Below are positions 27,109 through 36,414 of a stretch of DNA of 64,000 nt, piece after piece. Origin of the DNA: Verrucomicrobiales bacterium (GTDB lineage: Bacteria; Verrucomicrobiota; Verrucomicrobiia; Verrucomicrobiales; DEV007). The position numbers and the translations under genes were made by a program. How positions within the stretch are numbered: the first letter of the stretch is position 1; each line of letters starts with the position of its first letter. The stretch lies in the NCBI GenBank assembly GCA_016795385.1, contig JAEUHI010000043.1, forward strand, positions 205,990 to 269,989. The letters are read 5' to 3'. The notes under the pieces are model-generated. The model searched no databases. It was not told where the DNA came from and saw nothing but the letters and a program-made list of their open reading frames with translations.

Positions 27109-29718
27109 TCACGGAAGTGGCTCGCGCGGCACCTTCTGCTTGCCGAAAATCTTCTGGCCCAGCTTTTTGAATGGGTTCTGCTCGGCTTCGACGTCCCGAA
27201 CTTCTTCGGCCCGGTGCATGATTGTGGGATTTCCGGGCTCTGGGAAAGTCGCCGCGGCGTCTTCACCAATTTCGCTGCGGACGTCCTCATCGTAACTCGT
27301 AAAGGTGGCCTCCTCGTCCGACCGGACGACGATGGGCTGGATGAAAATCATCAACTCCGATCGCGATTTGGAGACATTCGAATTCTTGGCCGCATATCCG
27401 ATCACGGGAAGATCTTTGAGAATCGGAATCCCCGCGTCCTGGATGTCCTTCGATTCCGAGATCAGCCCACCCAGAATGATCGTCGATCGGTTGGCAACGG
27501 ATACCGTCGTATTCAGTTCCTGCTTGCCGATAATCGGGATCTCATTCGCATCGATGACCTGCTGCCCGACAACACGGTCGTTCACCTGCACGATGTCGAG
27601 CGTCACTTCGTTATCCTCGTTGATCGTGGGAAGAACCTCGAGCTTCAAGACGACATCCTTGTAGGCCACGGTCGATCGGACGGAATTCGGATTGTCCGTG
27701 TCGGTGACGGCGGTCTCGGGATAGGGCACCTCCTGGCCCGAGGTGATTTCGGCGCGTTTGCCGTTCTGGGTGTAAACCACGGGCCGTGAAAGCACCTTGA
27801 AACGCTGCGTCTCCTCCAGGGCGGTGACGATGACATCCAGCGATTCACCGATCTGCCCGTAGAAGTTCAGGCCGCTCGTCGGGCCAAAGGGGGTCGTCGT
27901 GATCATGTTGGCCATGTTCGCGATGTTGCCTCCTCCGGCGATGTTGTTTGGCCCATTAAGATTGCCGCTCGTAAATCCCCCGCTGCCCGGCTTCGTGCCG
28001 TTCCATTTCGCAAAACGCTGGATGTAGTCGACTCCCAGCTGGGTATCGTCCGAGAGTGTGAGTTCACCGATGACGGTGGCAAGATAAACCTGGACCGGAC
28101 GGCGATCGAGGCGGTCGATCATGTCGAGCACGATCTGCTCGGATTCACGCGTGCCGGAAACGATGATGGAATTTGATTGCCTGTCCGCGATGACACGGGT
28201 CTTTCCAACGAGCACGGAGATGGGCGCGACATCATCCAATGGAAAAGCAATCTGATCCTCACGACCGCCGACTTCATCGCTTGTGGCGCTGGTCTGCTGG
28301 TTTCGATTCTGATTGTTTTGCTGGGTCTGATTGGTGCCGGTGAGGGTGGACAACTGGGAAGACGTCACCGGAGTCGGACGGGTCTGGATTTGTCTCCCTC
28401 CGGGCAACATCGTCTCGCCGGTGCCGGTGTCCTGCAAGACATCGACGAGCACGGGGAGAATGTCGTTCGCCTTCACATATTTCAGCTTTCGCTCGATTGG
28501 CTGATGGTTGTCGAGCGGGCGGTCGAATTGCTGGATCAGCTCGAGGATGTAGGCCGCGTCCGTTGGAGACGCGACGATCATGACCCGGTTGAGGCGATCA
28601 TCCGGAATGAGCTGTGCGGCAGGCTGATCCGCGGTGCCGATTCCGTTCATGACGTTGCGGGAGCGGCCATTCTGGCCGGAAGCACTCTGTTGGGCCTGCG
28701 GGTTGTTGCCCTGCGACTGTTGCTGCTGCCCTTGCTGGGGCTGGTTCGTCGTCGCACGGGCTCCGGTGACGGTCCCATTTCGTTCGCTCTGTCGCTGACG
28801 CTCCTCCATGCGCGCATCCATGGCCGCCTGGATGATCTGGGCGACCACGTTCGCCTCGGCGTAATCGAGCTGGACGAATTCGGTGATCAGCGGGGCATCA
28901 TCGACCGGATGATCGATGATCGCCTTCAAGCGGATGAACTGCCGTACGATGGGACTGGTCTCGGTGATGAGGAGCCCGCGGGGATTGGTCACCGGCGTGA
29001 TGCGGCCGAACTCATTCAAGACAATATGGTTGCTGAAGATGGTGGCCGCGTCCTCGGGATCGACAAACTCGAGCTCCATGAAAAATCCCACCAACGATTC
29101 TCCCTCGGGCAAGGTGGCGGGATCGGTGTAGATGACAACACCTTCGCTGAAGGACGGACTACCACCTCCCTGGCGCGCCCCGCCGAGAAGCACCTTCACC
29201 TTGCTGTCATCCTCCGGCTCGACGACGAGGACATAGCCGTTGACGAGAAGAGCGGCTTCGATCAGGCGGATCGCTTCGTCTTTGGACACATCGGTGGGCG
29301 TGACGAGACTGACCTGAGGCCCGTTGAAAATCGAGCTGTCCTTCACGATCGGTTTGCTGATGAGCCGCTCATAGATGTTGAGGATATCGTTGACCGGGTT
29401 AAGAGGGAATTGCAGGCTGACGCGGTCGCCGACGATGTTCGATCCCGGCCCGCCCGGCCCGCCCGGCCCACCTCCGGGACCGCCGGGACCACCGGGTCCA
29501 ACTCCAGGTCCGCCCGGCCCGCCTCCTGGTCCCTGCTGGAGCTGTGAGGGTGCCTGGAGAGGCTGGAGCTGCTGGGGACGCTGTTCGGGCTGGGGATTAT
29601 TGTTATCCTGGGATCGAAGGTCGCGCAGGCACACGGACTGAAAAACGAGAGCAAATACGATGCTCCACCCGGCGGCGGCGCTTTGGCACCGCAGCCCTCT
29701 GACGTTCAGGCTGTTCAT
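27109..29718 (-). CDS. GspD/PilQ-type outer-membrane secretin
   Basis: 869 residues. A hydrophobic N-terminus (residues 17-32) serves as the signal. Residues about 62-95 are an uninterrupted Gly/Pro collagen-like run. An N0-type domain begins near 96 (VSLQFPLNPVNDILNIYERL), and N1-type domains contain FVQLDYAEANVVAQIIQAA near 280 and LKYVKANDILPVLVDVL near 410. Gln/Asn-rich linkers occur near 320-350 and 460-475. The secretin beta-barrel domain lies at about 600-800, with the family ending VPILKDLPVIGYAAKN and SRSELMIFIQPIVV. It forms a multimeric outer-membrane channel for type II secretion or type IV pili. No other secretion genes are adjacent, but the Verru_Chthon pseudopilins lie 15 kb away. 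Confidence 0.9.
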   Translation of the reverse strand: MNSLNVRGLRCQSAAAGWSIVFALVFQSVCLRDLRSQDNNNPQPEQRPQQLQPLQAPSQLQQGPGGGPGGPGVGPGGPGGPGGGPGGPGGPGSNIVGDRVSLQFPLNPVNDILNIYERLISKPIVKDSSIFNGPQVSLVTPTDVSKDEAIRLIEAALLVNGYVLVVEPEDDSKVKVLLGGARQGGGSPSFSEGVVIYTDPATLPEGESLVGFFMELEFVDPEDAATIFSNHIVLNEFGRITPVTNPRGLLITETSPIVRQFIRLKAIIDHPVDDAPLITEFVQLDYAEANVVAQIIQAAMDARMEERQRQSERNGTVTGARATTNQPQQGQQQQSQGNNPQAQQSASGQNGRSRNVMNGIGTADQPAAQLIPDDRLNRVMIVASPTDAAYILELIQQFDRPLDNHQPIERKLKYVKANDILPVLVDVLQDTGTGETMLPGGRQIQTRPTPVTSSQLSTLTGTNQTQQNNQNRNQQTSATSDEVGGREDQIAFPLDDVAPISVLVGKTRVIADRQSNSIIVSGTRESEQIVLDMIDRLDRRPVQVYLATVIGELTLSDDTQLGVDYIQRFAKWNGTKPGSGGFTSGNLNGPNNIAGGGNIANMANMITTTPFGPTSGLNFYGQIGESLDVIVTALEETQRFKVLSRPVVYTQNGKRAEITSGQEVPYPETAVTDTDNPNSVRSTVAYKDVVLKLEVLPTINEDNEVTLDIVQVNDRVVGQQVIDANEIPIIGKQELNTTVSVANRSTIILGGLISESKDIQDAGIPILKDLPVIGYAAKNSNVSKSRSELMIFIQPIVVRSDEEATFTSYDEDVRSEIGEDAAATFPEPGNPTIMHRAEEVRDVEAEQNPFKKLGQKIFGKQKVPREPLP

Positions 29719-29898
29719 GTCTGGTGTTTCGACCCCGGGTTCCCGGCCCCGGAGAAACCCCGGGACCAGCCTTTCGATTCAAAAATTCTCGGCAATCGCG
29801 GAACTTTCTAGCGTAGCGCTCCGCCAATCACAACCCCCAATGCAACGGAAGTGCCGCCTTCATTACGGAAATCGGGATCTTTCTGACAACAAAGACTT

Positions 29899-31227
29899 TT
29901 ACTCAACCCGGCTTGCGATTTCGCCATCGGCGAGGCGGGTCCGCACCCAATCTCCCTTTCGCACCTGGGCCGAGGAAGTGACCAGCTTCCCTTCCGCATC
30001 GGTCGTCAATGAATATCCCCGCTTCAAGACTCCTTCCGGACTGAGCGATTTCATGAGGTCTCCGGTAGCCTGCAGGCGCTTGGCGAGATCGGCGAGGCGC
30101 CGTTTCGCGACACGATCGAGCGATTCCGAGAGAAACGCGACCTCTTCCGCTTGTCTTGCGACGACCCGTTCGGGCTGGATCGCGGCGAGAGACCGGCGCG
30201 CTCCATCGAGCCCGGACTTCGCTTGCTGGAGCCGACCGGAGACGAGGTAGTCCATCCGTTCTTCGAGAAAATCGAGGGTCTGCATCCACGAGCGGATTTT
30301 CCGGCCCGGCTCCCGGGCTTCGATCTCGCGGCGGAGAGAGAGAACGTGCCGTTGATGAAGAGCAAGCGAGGCTTCCGTCCTGGATTCGAGCGCCTCCCGC
30401 AGCCGACCGAGGTGCCGGAGCAGCGTCACCCCGTCCGGCGCGGCATTTTCCGCGGCGGCGCTCGGCGTCGGCTCCCGTCGATCCGCGACAAAGTCGGCGA
30501 TGGTGAAATCGATCTCATGCCCGACGCCAGACATCACAGGCAGCCCGCAGGCGGCGATGGCACGGGCGAGAACTTCCTCATTGAAAGCCCAGAGATCCTC
30601 GATGCTGCCCCCACCTCGGGCGACAATCACGAGATCGGGACGGTTTTCACCGCGTGACTCGTCGAAAAAGCGGACTCCCGCCGCGATCTCCTCGGCCGCC
30701 CCGTCGCCCTGGACCCGGGCGGGATAGATCATCAGCCTCACCCACGGAGCACGGCGGGAGAGGACGTGGATCATGTCGCGGATCGCGGCTCCTGTCGGCG
30801 ACGTGACGATGCCGATGCTGGCGGGGAAAGAAGGGATGGGCTTTTTGCGGTCCGGATCGAAAAGACCTTCCGCCTCGAGCTTTCTCTTCAAAGCCTCGAA
30901 CTTGGCCTGCAGATCTCCGAATCCCTTGGCCTGCACCGCTTGCGCGACGAGCTGATATTGCCCCCGCGCCTCATAGACCGAGAGATTTCCATACACCTGC
31001 ACCTGCATCCCGTCGGCGAGCTGCACCGGGCAGCGCATCGCCGAGCCTTTGAAAAAAACGCAGGAAAGCTGGGCGAAAGGGTCCTTCAGGGTGAAATAAT
31101 GGTGCCCCGAGCCCGGGAGCCTGTGATTGCTGATCTCCCCCTCGATCCAGACCCCGGAAAACCGGCTCTCAAGGCTGTCGCGGATCAGCGAGGTGATTCC
31201 GGCGACGGTATGGACGTGTTCGGACAT
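29899..31227 (-). CDS. xseA: Exodeoxyribonuclease VII large subunit
   Basis: 442 residues, the normal length. An N-terminal OB-fold (FSGVWIEGEISNHRLPGSGHHYFTLKD) binds single-stranded DNA. The nuclease core includes GIVTSPTGAAIRD near 138, VIVARGGGSIEDLWAFNEE near 188 and GVGHEIDFTIADFVADRREPTPSAAAE near 223. A coiled-coil region (about 280-375) follows, then a C-terminal segment GVLKRGYSLTTDAEGKLV. It degrades single-stranded DNA with XseB; no xseB is seen in the window. It starts five bases after rpe and is probably co-transcribed with it. The 180-base gap to the secretin start contains G/C-rich inverted repeats but no gene. Confidence 0.96.
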   Translation of the reverse strand: MSEHVHTVAGITSLIRDSLESRFSGVWIEGEISNHRLPGSGHHYFTLKDPFAQLSCVFFKGSAMRCPVQLADGMQVQVYGNLSVYEARGQYQLVAQAVQAKGFGDLQAKFEALKRKLEAEGLFDPDRKKPIPSFPASIGIVTSPTGAAIRDMIHVLSRRAPWVRLMIYPARVQGDGAAEEIAAGVRFFDESRGENRPDLVIVARGGGSIEDLWAFNEEVLARAIAACGLPVMSGVGHEIDFTIADFVADRREPTPSAAAENAAPDGVTLLRHLGRLREALESRTEASLALHQRHVLSLRREIEAREPGRKIRSWMQTLDFLEERMDYLVSGRLQQAKSGLDGARRSLAAIQPERVVARQAEEVAFLSESLDRVAKRRLADLAKRLQATGDLMKSLSPEGVLKRGYSLTTDAEGKLVTSSAQVRKGDWVRTRLADGEIASRVE

Positions 31228-31232
31228 GATCG

Positions 31233-31895
31233 TCAGCCCCGCATCGCCGCGACCGCCGCCGCCATGTCCGCCTGTCCATAAAGTGCGGTGCCCGCGACCA
31301 TCACATTCGCGCCGTGGGCGGCGGCAATGCTGACGGTGCGCTGATCGATGCCCCCATCGACCTCGATGTGATAGGAAAGGCCGTTTTCTTCACGGAAGGT
31401 CCGCGCCGCCGCGACCTTCGGCATCGTCTCTGCCTCCATGAAGGCCTGGCCGCCGAATCCCGGCACCACCGTCATCACGAGGAGCAGGTCGATTTGGTCC
31501 AGATAAGGGACCACGGCATGAAACGGCGTCGCGGGATTGAGCGAAAGGCCGCATCCCAGGCCCGCCGCCCGGATGCGACCAAGCGTCTCCGCGACATCGT
31601 GATCCGCCTCGACGTGCACGGTGATGCGATCCGAACCCGCGGCGATGAAACGATCGAGGTATTTGTCGGGCCGCGTCATCATGAGGTGCGTGTCGAGCGG
31701 CAGTCTCGTATGCGGACGCACCGCGGCGACGAATTGCGGACCAAAGGACACGTTTTCGACAAAATGTCCGTCCATGACATCGAGGTGCAGCCAGTCCGCC
31801 CCGGCCTGCTCGGCGCGGCGCACCTCCTCACCGACCTTGGACCAGTCGGCGGCGAGGAGGGAGGGGGCGATAATTCGGGTGTTGCAGTCGGTCAT
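31233..31895 (-). CDS. rpe: Ribulose-phosphate 3-epimerase
   Basis: 220 residues from the ATG at 31895 (MTDCNTRIIAPSLLAADW). The longer open frame to 32447 runs antisense through tadA and is not coding. It interconverts ribulose-5-phosphate and xylulose-5-phosphate in the pentose phosphate pathway. Family signatures are ADWLHLDVMDGHFVENVSFGP near 34, LDTHLMM near 68, VPGFGGQAFM near 143 and IEVDGGID near 178, with the metal-binding His and Asp residues present. It is divergent from tadA across 66 bases and followed by xseA. Confidence 0.96.
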   Translation of the reverse strand: MTDCNTRIIAPSLLAADWSKVGEEVRRAEQAGADWLHLDVMDGHFVENVSFGPQFVAAVRPHTRLPLDTHLMMTRPDKYLDRFIAAGSDRITVHVEADHDVAETLGRIRAAGLGCGLSLNPATPFHAVVPYLDQIDLLLVMTVVPGFGGQAFMEAETMPKVAAARTFREENGLSYHIEVDGGIDQRTVSIAAAHGANVMVAGTALYGQADMAAAVAAMRG

Positions 31896-31961
31896 GACGG
31901 GTCCATTATCTTCACGCTTTCCGGCTTCCGCAACCCTGCCCCGCCGGATTCCTTTTTCGAC

Positions 31962-32525
31962 ATGGTCTTTCCCACACCGGACGACGGAGCCGGGCCGAAT
32001 CCGGCCGAGGCCCCGATCGAATTCACGAGCGACACCTTTCTCATGGAGCAGGCCCTGCGCCAGGCCCGGCGCGCTTTCCAAGCCGGTGAAGTGCCGGTCG
32101 GCGCCATCATCGTGCAGGGGAGCACGATCATCGCCCGCGCCCACAACCAGGTCGAGACCCTGCGCGATGCCACCGCCCACGCCGAGATGCTCGCCCTGAG
32201 CCAGGCGCAGGAGGCTCTCGGCGACTGGCGTCTGACCGATTGCGACCTTTACGTGACCAAGGAGCCCTGCCCCATGTGCGCCGGCGCGATCGTCCATTGC
32301 CGCATCCGCCGCGTCATCTTCGGCGTGGGGGATCCCAAGGGCGGGGCAGCGGGCGGACTTCTCAATCTCCTCCAGCAGCCGACCCTGAATCATCGCAGCG
32401 AGATCACTCCCGGCGTCCTCGAAGCCGAATCCCTCGCCATCCTCCAATCCTTCTTCCGCGCCGCCCGCGAAGCCGCCAAAGAGAAACGATCCAGCCCCAC
32501 TCAGGAAAACCCGGACCTGCCCTGA
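31962..32525 (+). CDS. tadA: tRNA-specific adenosine deaminase
   Basis: 187 residues from ATG 31962. It deaminates the wobble adenosine of tRNA-Arg to inosine. The zinc motif is TAHAEMLAL with catalytic HAE near residue 72, and PCPMCAGAI near 102 supplies the two Cys ligands. VPVGAIIV and the C-terminal SLAILQSFFRAAR also fit. An acidic/Pro-rich N-terminal extension of about 25 residues precedes the domain. The longer plus-strand frame from 31314 is antisense to rpe. A fused cytosine deaminase function is less likely. Confidence 0.95.
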   Translation: MVFPTPDDGAGPNPAEAPIEFTSDTFLMEQALRQARRAFQAGEVPVGAIIVQGSTIIARAHNQVETLRDATAHAEMLALSQAQEALGDWRLTDCDLYVTKEPCPMCAGAIVHCRIRRVIFGVGDPKGGAAGGLLNLLQQPTLNHRSEITPGVLEAESLAILQSFFRAAREAAKEKRSSPTQENPDLP

Positions 32526-32547
32526 GCAGCTCTCTTTTTCAAGAAGA

Positions 32548-32578
32548 CCTTTTACCTTTTACCTTCCCACCTTTTACC
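32548..32578. repeat. Heptamer CCTTTTA short tandem repeat
   Basis: CCTTTTA occurs at 32548-32554, 32555-32561 and 32570-32576, with a variant CCTTCCCA between the second and third copies. It lies between the tadA stop and the MBL start. It may be a slippage-prone spacer; no function is evident. Confidence 0.7.
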
Positions 32579-32596
32579 GCCCGCAGGGCGCCCTCC

Positions 32597-33955
32597 ATGC
32601 GTTTCACGAACCTCGCCGCCCACCCTGACATTGGCGCCAACTCCTATCTTCTCGAGCTCGGCGAGACCCTCCTCGTCCTCGACGCGGGCACGCATCCGAA
32701 ACACTCCGGCCGCGACACCCTGCCGCTCTACGAAGATCTGCCGCGCGACGTGATTGACGCCATCCTCGTCAGCCATCCGCACCTCGACCACATCGGAGCC
32801 CTGCCCGTGCTGATGCGCGAACAGAGCGAAGCAGCCGTGGTCATGAGCGAACTGACGCGCGAGCACGGCAGCGTCCTCCTGCACAATTCGGTGAACGTGA
32901 TGAAGGCGCAGCGCGAAGAGCTGAACGAGCCGCTCTACCCGCTCTACACCCATGGACAAGTCGATGCCTGCGTGCGGCGATGGATGACCCGCGAGCCGGG
33001 CGAACGATTTTCCTTCGGCGACCGCGACCGCGTCTCCGTCGAGTTCTTCCGCGCCGGTCACGTCCTCGGGGCCGTGGGGATGCGGATCGAGGCGAACGGC
33101 CACCGGATCTTCTACACCGGCGACGTGCATTTCGAAGATCAGACCGTCACAAAAGGCGCTGCTTTCCCGACCGATCCCGTCGATACCCTCATCATCGAGA
33201 CGACCCGCGGCGACCACGAGCGCGATCCCGCCTACACCCGCGAACGCGAAAAGCGGCGCTTCGCCGAATCGATCGTCGCGACGATCGAGCGAGGCGGCTC
33301 GGTGCTCGTCCCCGTCTTTGCCTTCGGCAAAACGCAGGAGCTGCTCTTCATGTTGAAAGAGATTTTCGACGAAGGTCTTGCCCCTCATCTGCCTGTCCAC
33401 ATCGGCGGACTCAGCACGAAGATGACCGAGGTCACCGATCGTTTCGCCGATCACCCGGACCGCCTCCATCCCGGCTACCGGCTCCTCGACGACTTCCCCG
33501 ATCTGCGCCGCCTCGCCCGCGGACGCAAGGAGCCCGACTTTCATCCCGGCGCCATTTACGCCCTTTCCAGCGGCATGATGTCGGAGCACACCGTCTCGCA
33601 CCGCTTCGCCCGCCGCATCCTCGCCTCGGAACAAAACGCGATCCTCTTTGTCGGCTACGCCGATGACGAGGCGCCCGGCGGTCGCATCCTCGCCGCCGGA
33701 CAAGGCGGACGCGTCGCCCTCTCCTCCGGATCCGACCACGAGAGCGAGATCCGCTGCGCTGTGGAGCGCTTCGACTTCAGCGGACACGCTCCGCGCGAGC
33801 AACTCGTCGATTACGCGGTGGCCTGCTCCCCCAAGACCGTCATCCTCGTCCACGGCGACGAGGCGGCTCGAGGCTGGTTCCTCGAAGAACTCGGGAGAAA
33901 GCTGCCCGATGCCCGGGTCGTGATTCCCGCGCCGGGCCAGGCGATCGATTTGTAA
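32597..33955 (+). CDS. MBL-fold/beta-CASP hydrolase, CPSF/YSH1-like RNA-processing exonuclease
   Basis: 452 residues from ATG 32597. The metallo-beta-lactamase motif HPHLDHIGALP near residue 59 gives the zinc ligands, and further ligands lie in RAGHVLGAVGM near 155 and YTGDVHFEDQ near 173. The beta-CASP part includes VPVFAFGKTQELLFML near 236, SSGMMSEHTVSHRF near 325, DFSGHAPREQL near 392 and VILVHGDEAA near 415. This arrangement is that of RNA-specific MBL exonucleases, not antibiotic lactamases. The start is chosen by family alignment, as the upstream frame overlaps tadA. It converges on nupC with a six-base gap. Confidence 0.9.
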   Translation: MRFTNLAAHPDIGANSYLLELGETLLVLDAGTHPKHSGRDTLPLYEDLPRDVIDAILVSHPHLDHIGALPVLMREQSEAAVVMSELTREHGSVLLHNSVNVMKAQREELNEPLYPLYTHGQVDACVRRWMTREPGERFSFGDRDRVSVEFFRAGHVLGAVGMRIEANGHRIFYTGDVHFEDQTVTKGAAFPTDPVDTLIIETTRGDHERDPAYTREREKRRFAESIVATIERGGSVLVPVFAFGKTQELLFMLKEIFDEGLAPHLPVHIGGLSTKMTEVTDRFADHPDRLHPGYRLLDDFPDLRRLARGRKEPDFHPGAIYALSSGMMSEHTVSHRFARRILASEQNAILFVGYADDEAPGGRILAAGQGGRVALSSGSDHESEIRCAVERFDFSGHAPREQLVDYAVACSPKTVILVHGDEAARGWFLEELGRKLPDARVVIPAPGQAIDL

Positions 33956-33961
33956 GCGGCC

Positions 33962-35260
33962 TCACCCGCCCACGCCGAAGAAAATTCCCGCGATACTCGC
34001 CGTCAAAAGGCTGGCGATCGTACCGCCGATCATCGCGAGCATGCCCAGCTCCGCGAGCTCGCCCCGGCGTTCGGGAGCGAGCGAACCGATCCCGCCGATC
34101 TGGATGCCGATCGAACTGATGTTCGCGAATCCGCAAAGGGCGAAGGTGGCAAGGAAGACCGTCTTGGGAGAAAGGGCCGCGGCTTCCTTCATCTCACCCA
34201 GTTCGAGATAGGCGACGAACTCGTTCGAGACGAGACGGATCCCGAGGAGCTGGCCGAATCGCAACATGTCGCCCCACTCCGCTCCGACCGCGGCGGCGAC
34301 GGGAGCAAAAAGAAACCCCAGCACCGCCTCCATCGACAACTCCGAAAACGTGCCGCCGCTCGCTTTCGCGACCAGCCCGTTCAGCCAGCCCGCCTCTCCG
34401 CCCACTCCGCCAACCCAGCCGAGCACGGCATTGAGAAGGGCGATCAGCGCGACGAAGACGATGAGGATCGCGGCCACGTTCAGGGCGAGCTTCAAACCCT
34501 CGCTCGTGCCCCCGGCGATCGCATCGAGAAGGTTGCGGCCGTGCTTCTCCTTCGGCACGAAAAGATCCTCGCGGATCGTCTCCCGCTCCGGCACGAGGAT
34601 CTTCGCGACATAGAGCGCGGCCGGGGCGTTCATCATCGAAGCCGTCAGGAGTTGCTTCGCCACCGCGGCCTCGACGAGCGGGTCCCCTCCCCCGAGCGTC
34701 AGCACATAGAGCCCGAAGACACTGCCGGCGATCGTCGCCATGCCGCCTGTCATCAGGGCCATCAGTTCCGAGCGCGTCATGCCGCCGAGATACGGCTTCA
34801 CCACGAGCGGCGCCTCCGTCTGGCCGACGAAAATGTTCGCCGCCGCGGCGAGGCTCTCGGCTCCCGAGAGTTTCATCAGTCGCGTCATGACCCAGGCGAA
34901 GGCGAAGACGATCCACTGGAGGACGCCGAGATAATACAGGGCCGACGTCAGCGCCGAGACAAAAAGGATCACCGGCAGCACCTTGAAGGCGAAACCGTAT
35001 TTCGAGGCATCGACCAAGTCGCCGAACATGAACCTGGCCCCGGCGTCACTGAATCCGAGCAGCTTCACGAACCCCGCCGAGACCGCCTCGACCAGTCCGC
35101 TGAACGGCGTCGCGAGGATGAGGAAGGCCAGCAGCACCTGCAACAACAATCCCCCCGCGACCAAGCGCCAGGGAATCGCCTTGCGGCTGCGACTGAGGAG
35201 ACAACAAATCCCGATGAGCACGGCCGTGCCGGCGAGACCTCTGAGGATTTGTTCGATCAT
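33962..35260 (-). CDS. nupC: Concentrative nucleoside transporter (CNT/NupC family)
   Basis: 432 residues with about ten membrane segments. The family hallmark FVGQTEAPLVVKPYL lies near 166. Also visible are VLPVILFVSALTSALYYLG near 93, MTGGMATIAGSVFGLYV near 191 and GIRLVSNEFVAYLELG near 345, which includes the conserved NEF substrate site. CNT proteins take up nucleosides with Na+ or H+. It is followed to the right by a Gfo/Idh gene in the same direction at a gap of 21 bases. Confidence 0.94.
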   Translation of the reverse strand: MIEQILRGLAGTAVLIGICCLLSRSRKAIPWRLVAGGLLLQVLLAFLILATPFSGLVEAVSAGFVKLLGFSDAGARFMFGDLVDASKYGFAFKVLPVILFVSALTSALYYLGVLQWIVFAFAWVMTRLMKLSGAESLAAAANIFVGQTEAPLVVKPYLGGMTRSELMALMTGGMATIAGSVFGLYVLTLGGGDPLVEAAVAKQLLTASMMNAPAALYVAKILVPERETIREDLFVPKEKHGRNLLDAIAGGTSEGLKLALNVAAILIVFVALIALLNAVLGWVGGVGGEAGWLNGLVAKASGGTFSELSMEAVLGFLFAPVAAAVGAEWGDMLRFGQLLGIRLVSNEFVAYLELGEMKEAAALSPKTVFLATFALCGFANISSIGIQIGGIGSLAPERRGELAELGMLAMIGGTIASLLTASIAGIFFGVGG

Positions 35261-35281
35261 GCCGTTTTGCGGGAAGGATCC

Positions 35282-36364
35282 TCACAAAACCACCTCCCGG
35301 CCGCCCTCCCGAGCGGACCGGAGACAGGCGTCGAGGACGAGTTGCGTTTTCAGCGAAATCTCCGGCCAGTGGGGATCGGGAGCGCCACCGAGAACGAGCT
35401 CGCCGAATTTGCGGAAGAGTCTCGTCTCCTGCGCGGTCGCGTGGCTGTCGCTGTATTCGCGCGTCGCGACCCGGCGCGAGTGGCGCTCCATGTGGAAATG
35501 ACAGCCCTCGACGTTGAAATGCGCCTGCTCGATCTCGAAGGCGAGTTCGGGTCCGTGGAAAGGCAGCACGAAATCACTCACGTGGATGTGGCCACCCGTG
35601 CCGCTGAGATTCACCCATTGCTGGTGCTCGTTCTCGAAGCTGCAATAGAGCGCCGCGGTCACCCCACCGCCGAAGACCAGCTCGGCCGAGAGCGACACGG
35701 GCACGCCGTGATGCTCGCGGATCATGCGCGCGGTCACCGACACGGGCAGCTCATAGCCGAGCGCCCAGAGGATGATCCTGGCATTGTACCAACCGAGATC
35801 CCCGAGACTGCCGAGCGGCTCGAGGCCGGGATCGAGGCGGATGTTGTCGGTGAAAAATTCTTCGGGCGCGAGGAAGCTGAATTGCGTCGCGATGCGCCGG
35901 ATCGTGCCGATCGTCCCCGCGTCGAGCTCCTGGCGCAGCGCCGCGAGCCGGTCGTTGTGCATGAACATGACGCCGTCCATGAATTGCACACCCGCCTTGG
36001 CGCAGGCTTCGGTGATTTCACGCACCTCGCCGGCATCGGTGCCGCAGGGTTTTTCGCAAAGGACGTGTTTCCCCGCCGCGGCCGCCGCGAGGACCCATTG
36101 CTTTCTCAAGCCCGTCGGCAGGGGAATGTAGACCGCATCGATGTCGGGGCGGGCAAGGAGTTCGGCATATCCGCCCACCGGCTCGGGCGCCGGATCGTGC
36201 GGCACCTGTGCCTGACACTCGTTGATGAAGGCGGCGGCTTTTTCCCGCGAGCGGCTCGCCACCGCGACAAGGCGACCGTTGCCGCTGTGGCGGATCGCCT
36301 GCCAGTTTTTGCGGGCGATGCCCGCGCTTCCCAAAATCCCCCAGCGACAAACTCGTTCGTTCAT
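35282..36364 (-). CDS. Gfo/Idh/MocA family oxidoreductase
   Basis: 360 residues from ATG 36364 (MNERVCRWGILGSAGIARKN), matching the family start; the open frame continues to 36418 across an intergenic hairpin. The Rossmann motif is at residues 9-16, VLCEKPCGTD near 107 is the EKP motif, and GSLGDLGWYNARIILWALG near 181 lies at the substrate side. Members oxidise sugars or related alcohols with NAD(P). It is a second, divergent paralogue of the gene at 25.4 kb. nupC follows it, hinting at a nucleoside or ribose link that is only inference. Confidence 0.9.
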   Translation of the reverse strand: MNERVCRWGILGSAGIARKNWQAIRHSGNGRLVAVASRSREKAAAFINECQAQVPHDPAPEPVGGYAELLARPDIDAVYIPLPTGLRKQWVLAAAAAGKHVLCEKPCGTDAGEVREITEACAKAGVQFMDGVMFMHNDRLAALRQELDAGTIGTIRRIATQFSFLAPEEFFTDNIRLDPGLEPLGSLGDLGWYNARIILWALGYELPVSVTARMIREHHGVPVSLSAELVFGGGVTAALYCSFENEHQQWVNLSGTGGHIHVSDFVLPFHGPELAFEIEQAHFNVEGCHFHMERHSRRVATREYSDSHATAQETRLFRKFGELVLGGAPDPHWPEISLKTQLVLDACLRSAREGGREVVL

Positions 36365-36380
36365 ACAATGCGGAGGAGTG

Positions 36381-36411
36381 AAGAGGGTCTGCCGCGAAAT
36401 GCAACCCTCTT
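36381..36411 (-). terminator. Hairpin with AAGAGGGT arms between two minus-strand genes
   Basis: AAGAGGGT at 36381-36388 and ACCCTCTT at 36404-36411 are perfect complements around a 15-base loop, located right after the peptidase stop and before the Gfo/Idh start. A 14-base palindrome (CCTTCAATTGAAGG, 36412-36425) overlaps the peptidase stop codon. No T-run follows, so it may be a terminator, RNA-processing site or repeat element. Confidence 0.4.
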
Positions 36412-36414
36412 CCT

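Noticed and set aside
31314..31961. Upstream part of the plus-strand frame that contains tadA
   Set aside because: It runs antisense through rpe; the tadA domain starts only after 31962.
32548..32578. CRISPR-like direct repeats
   Set aside because: Seven-base units without spacers; a simple short tandem repeat.
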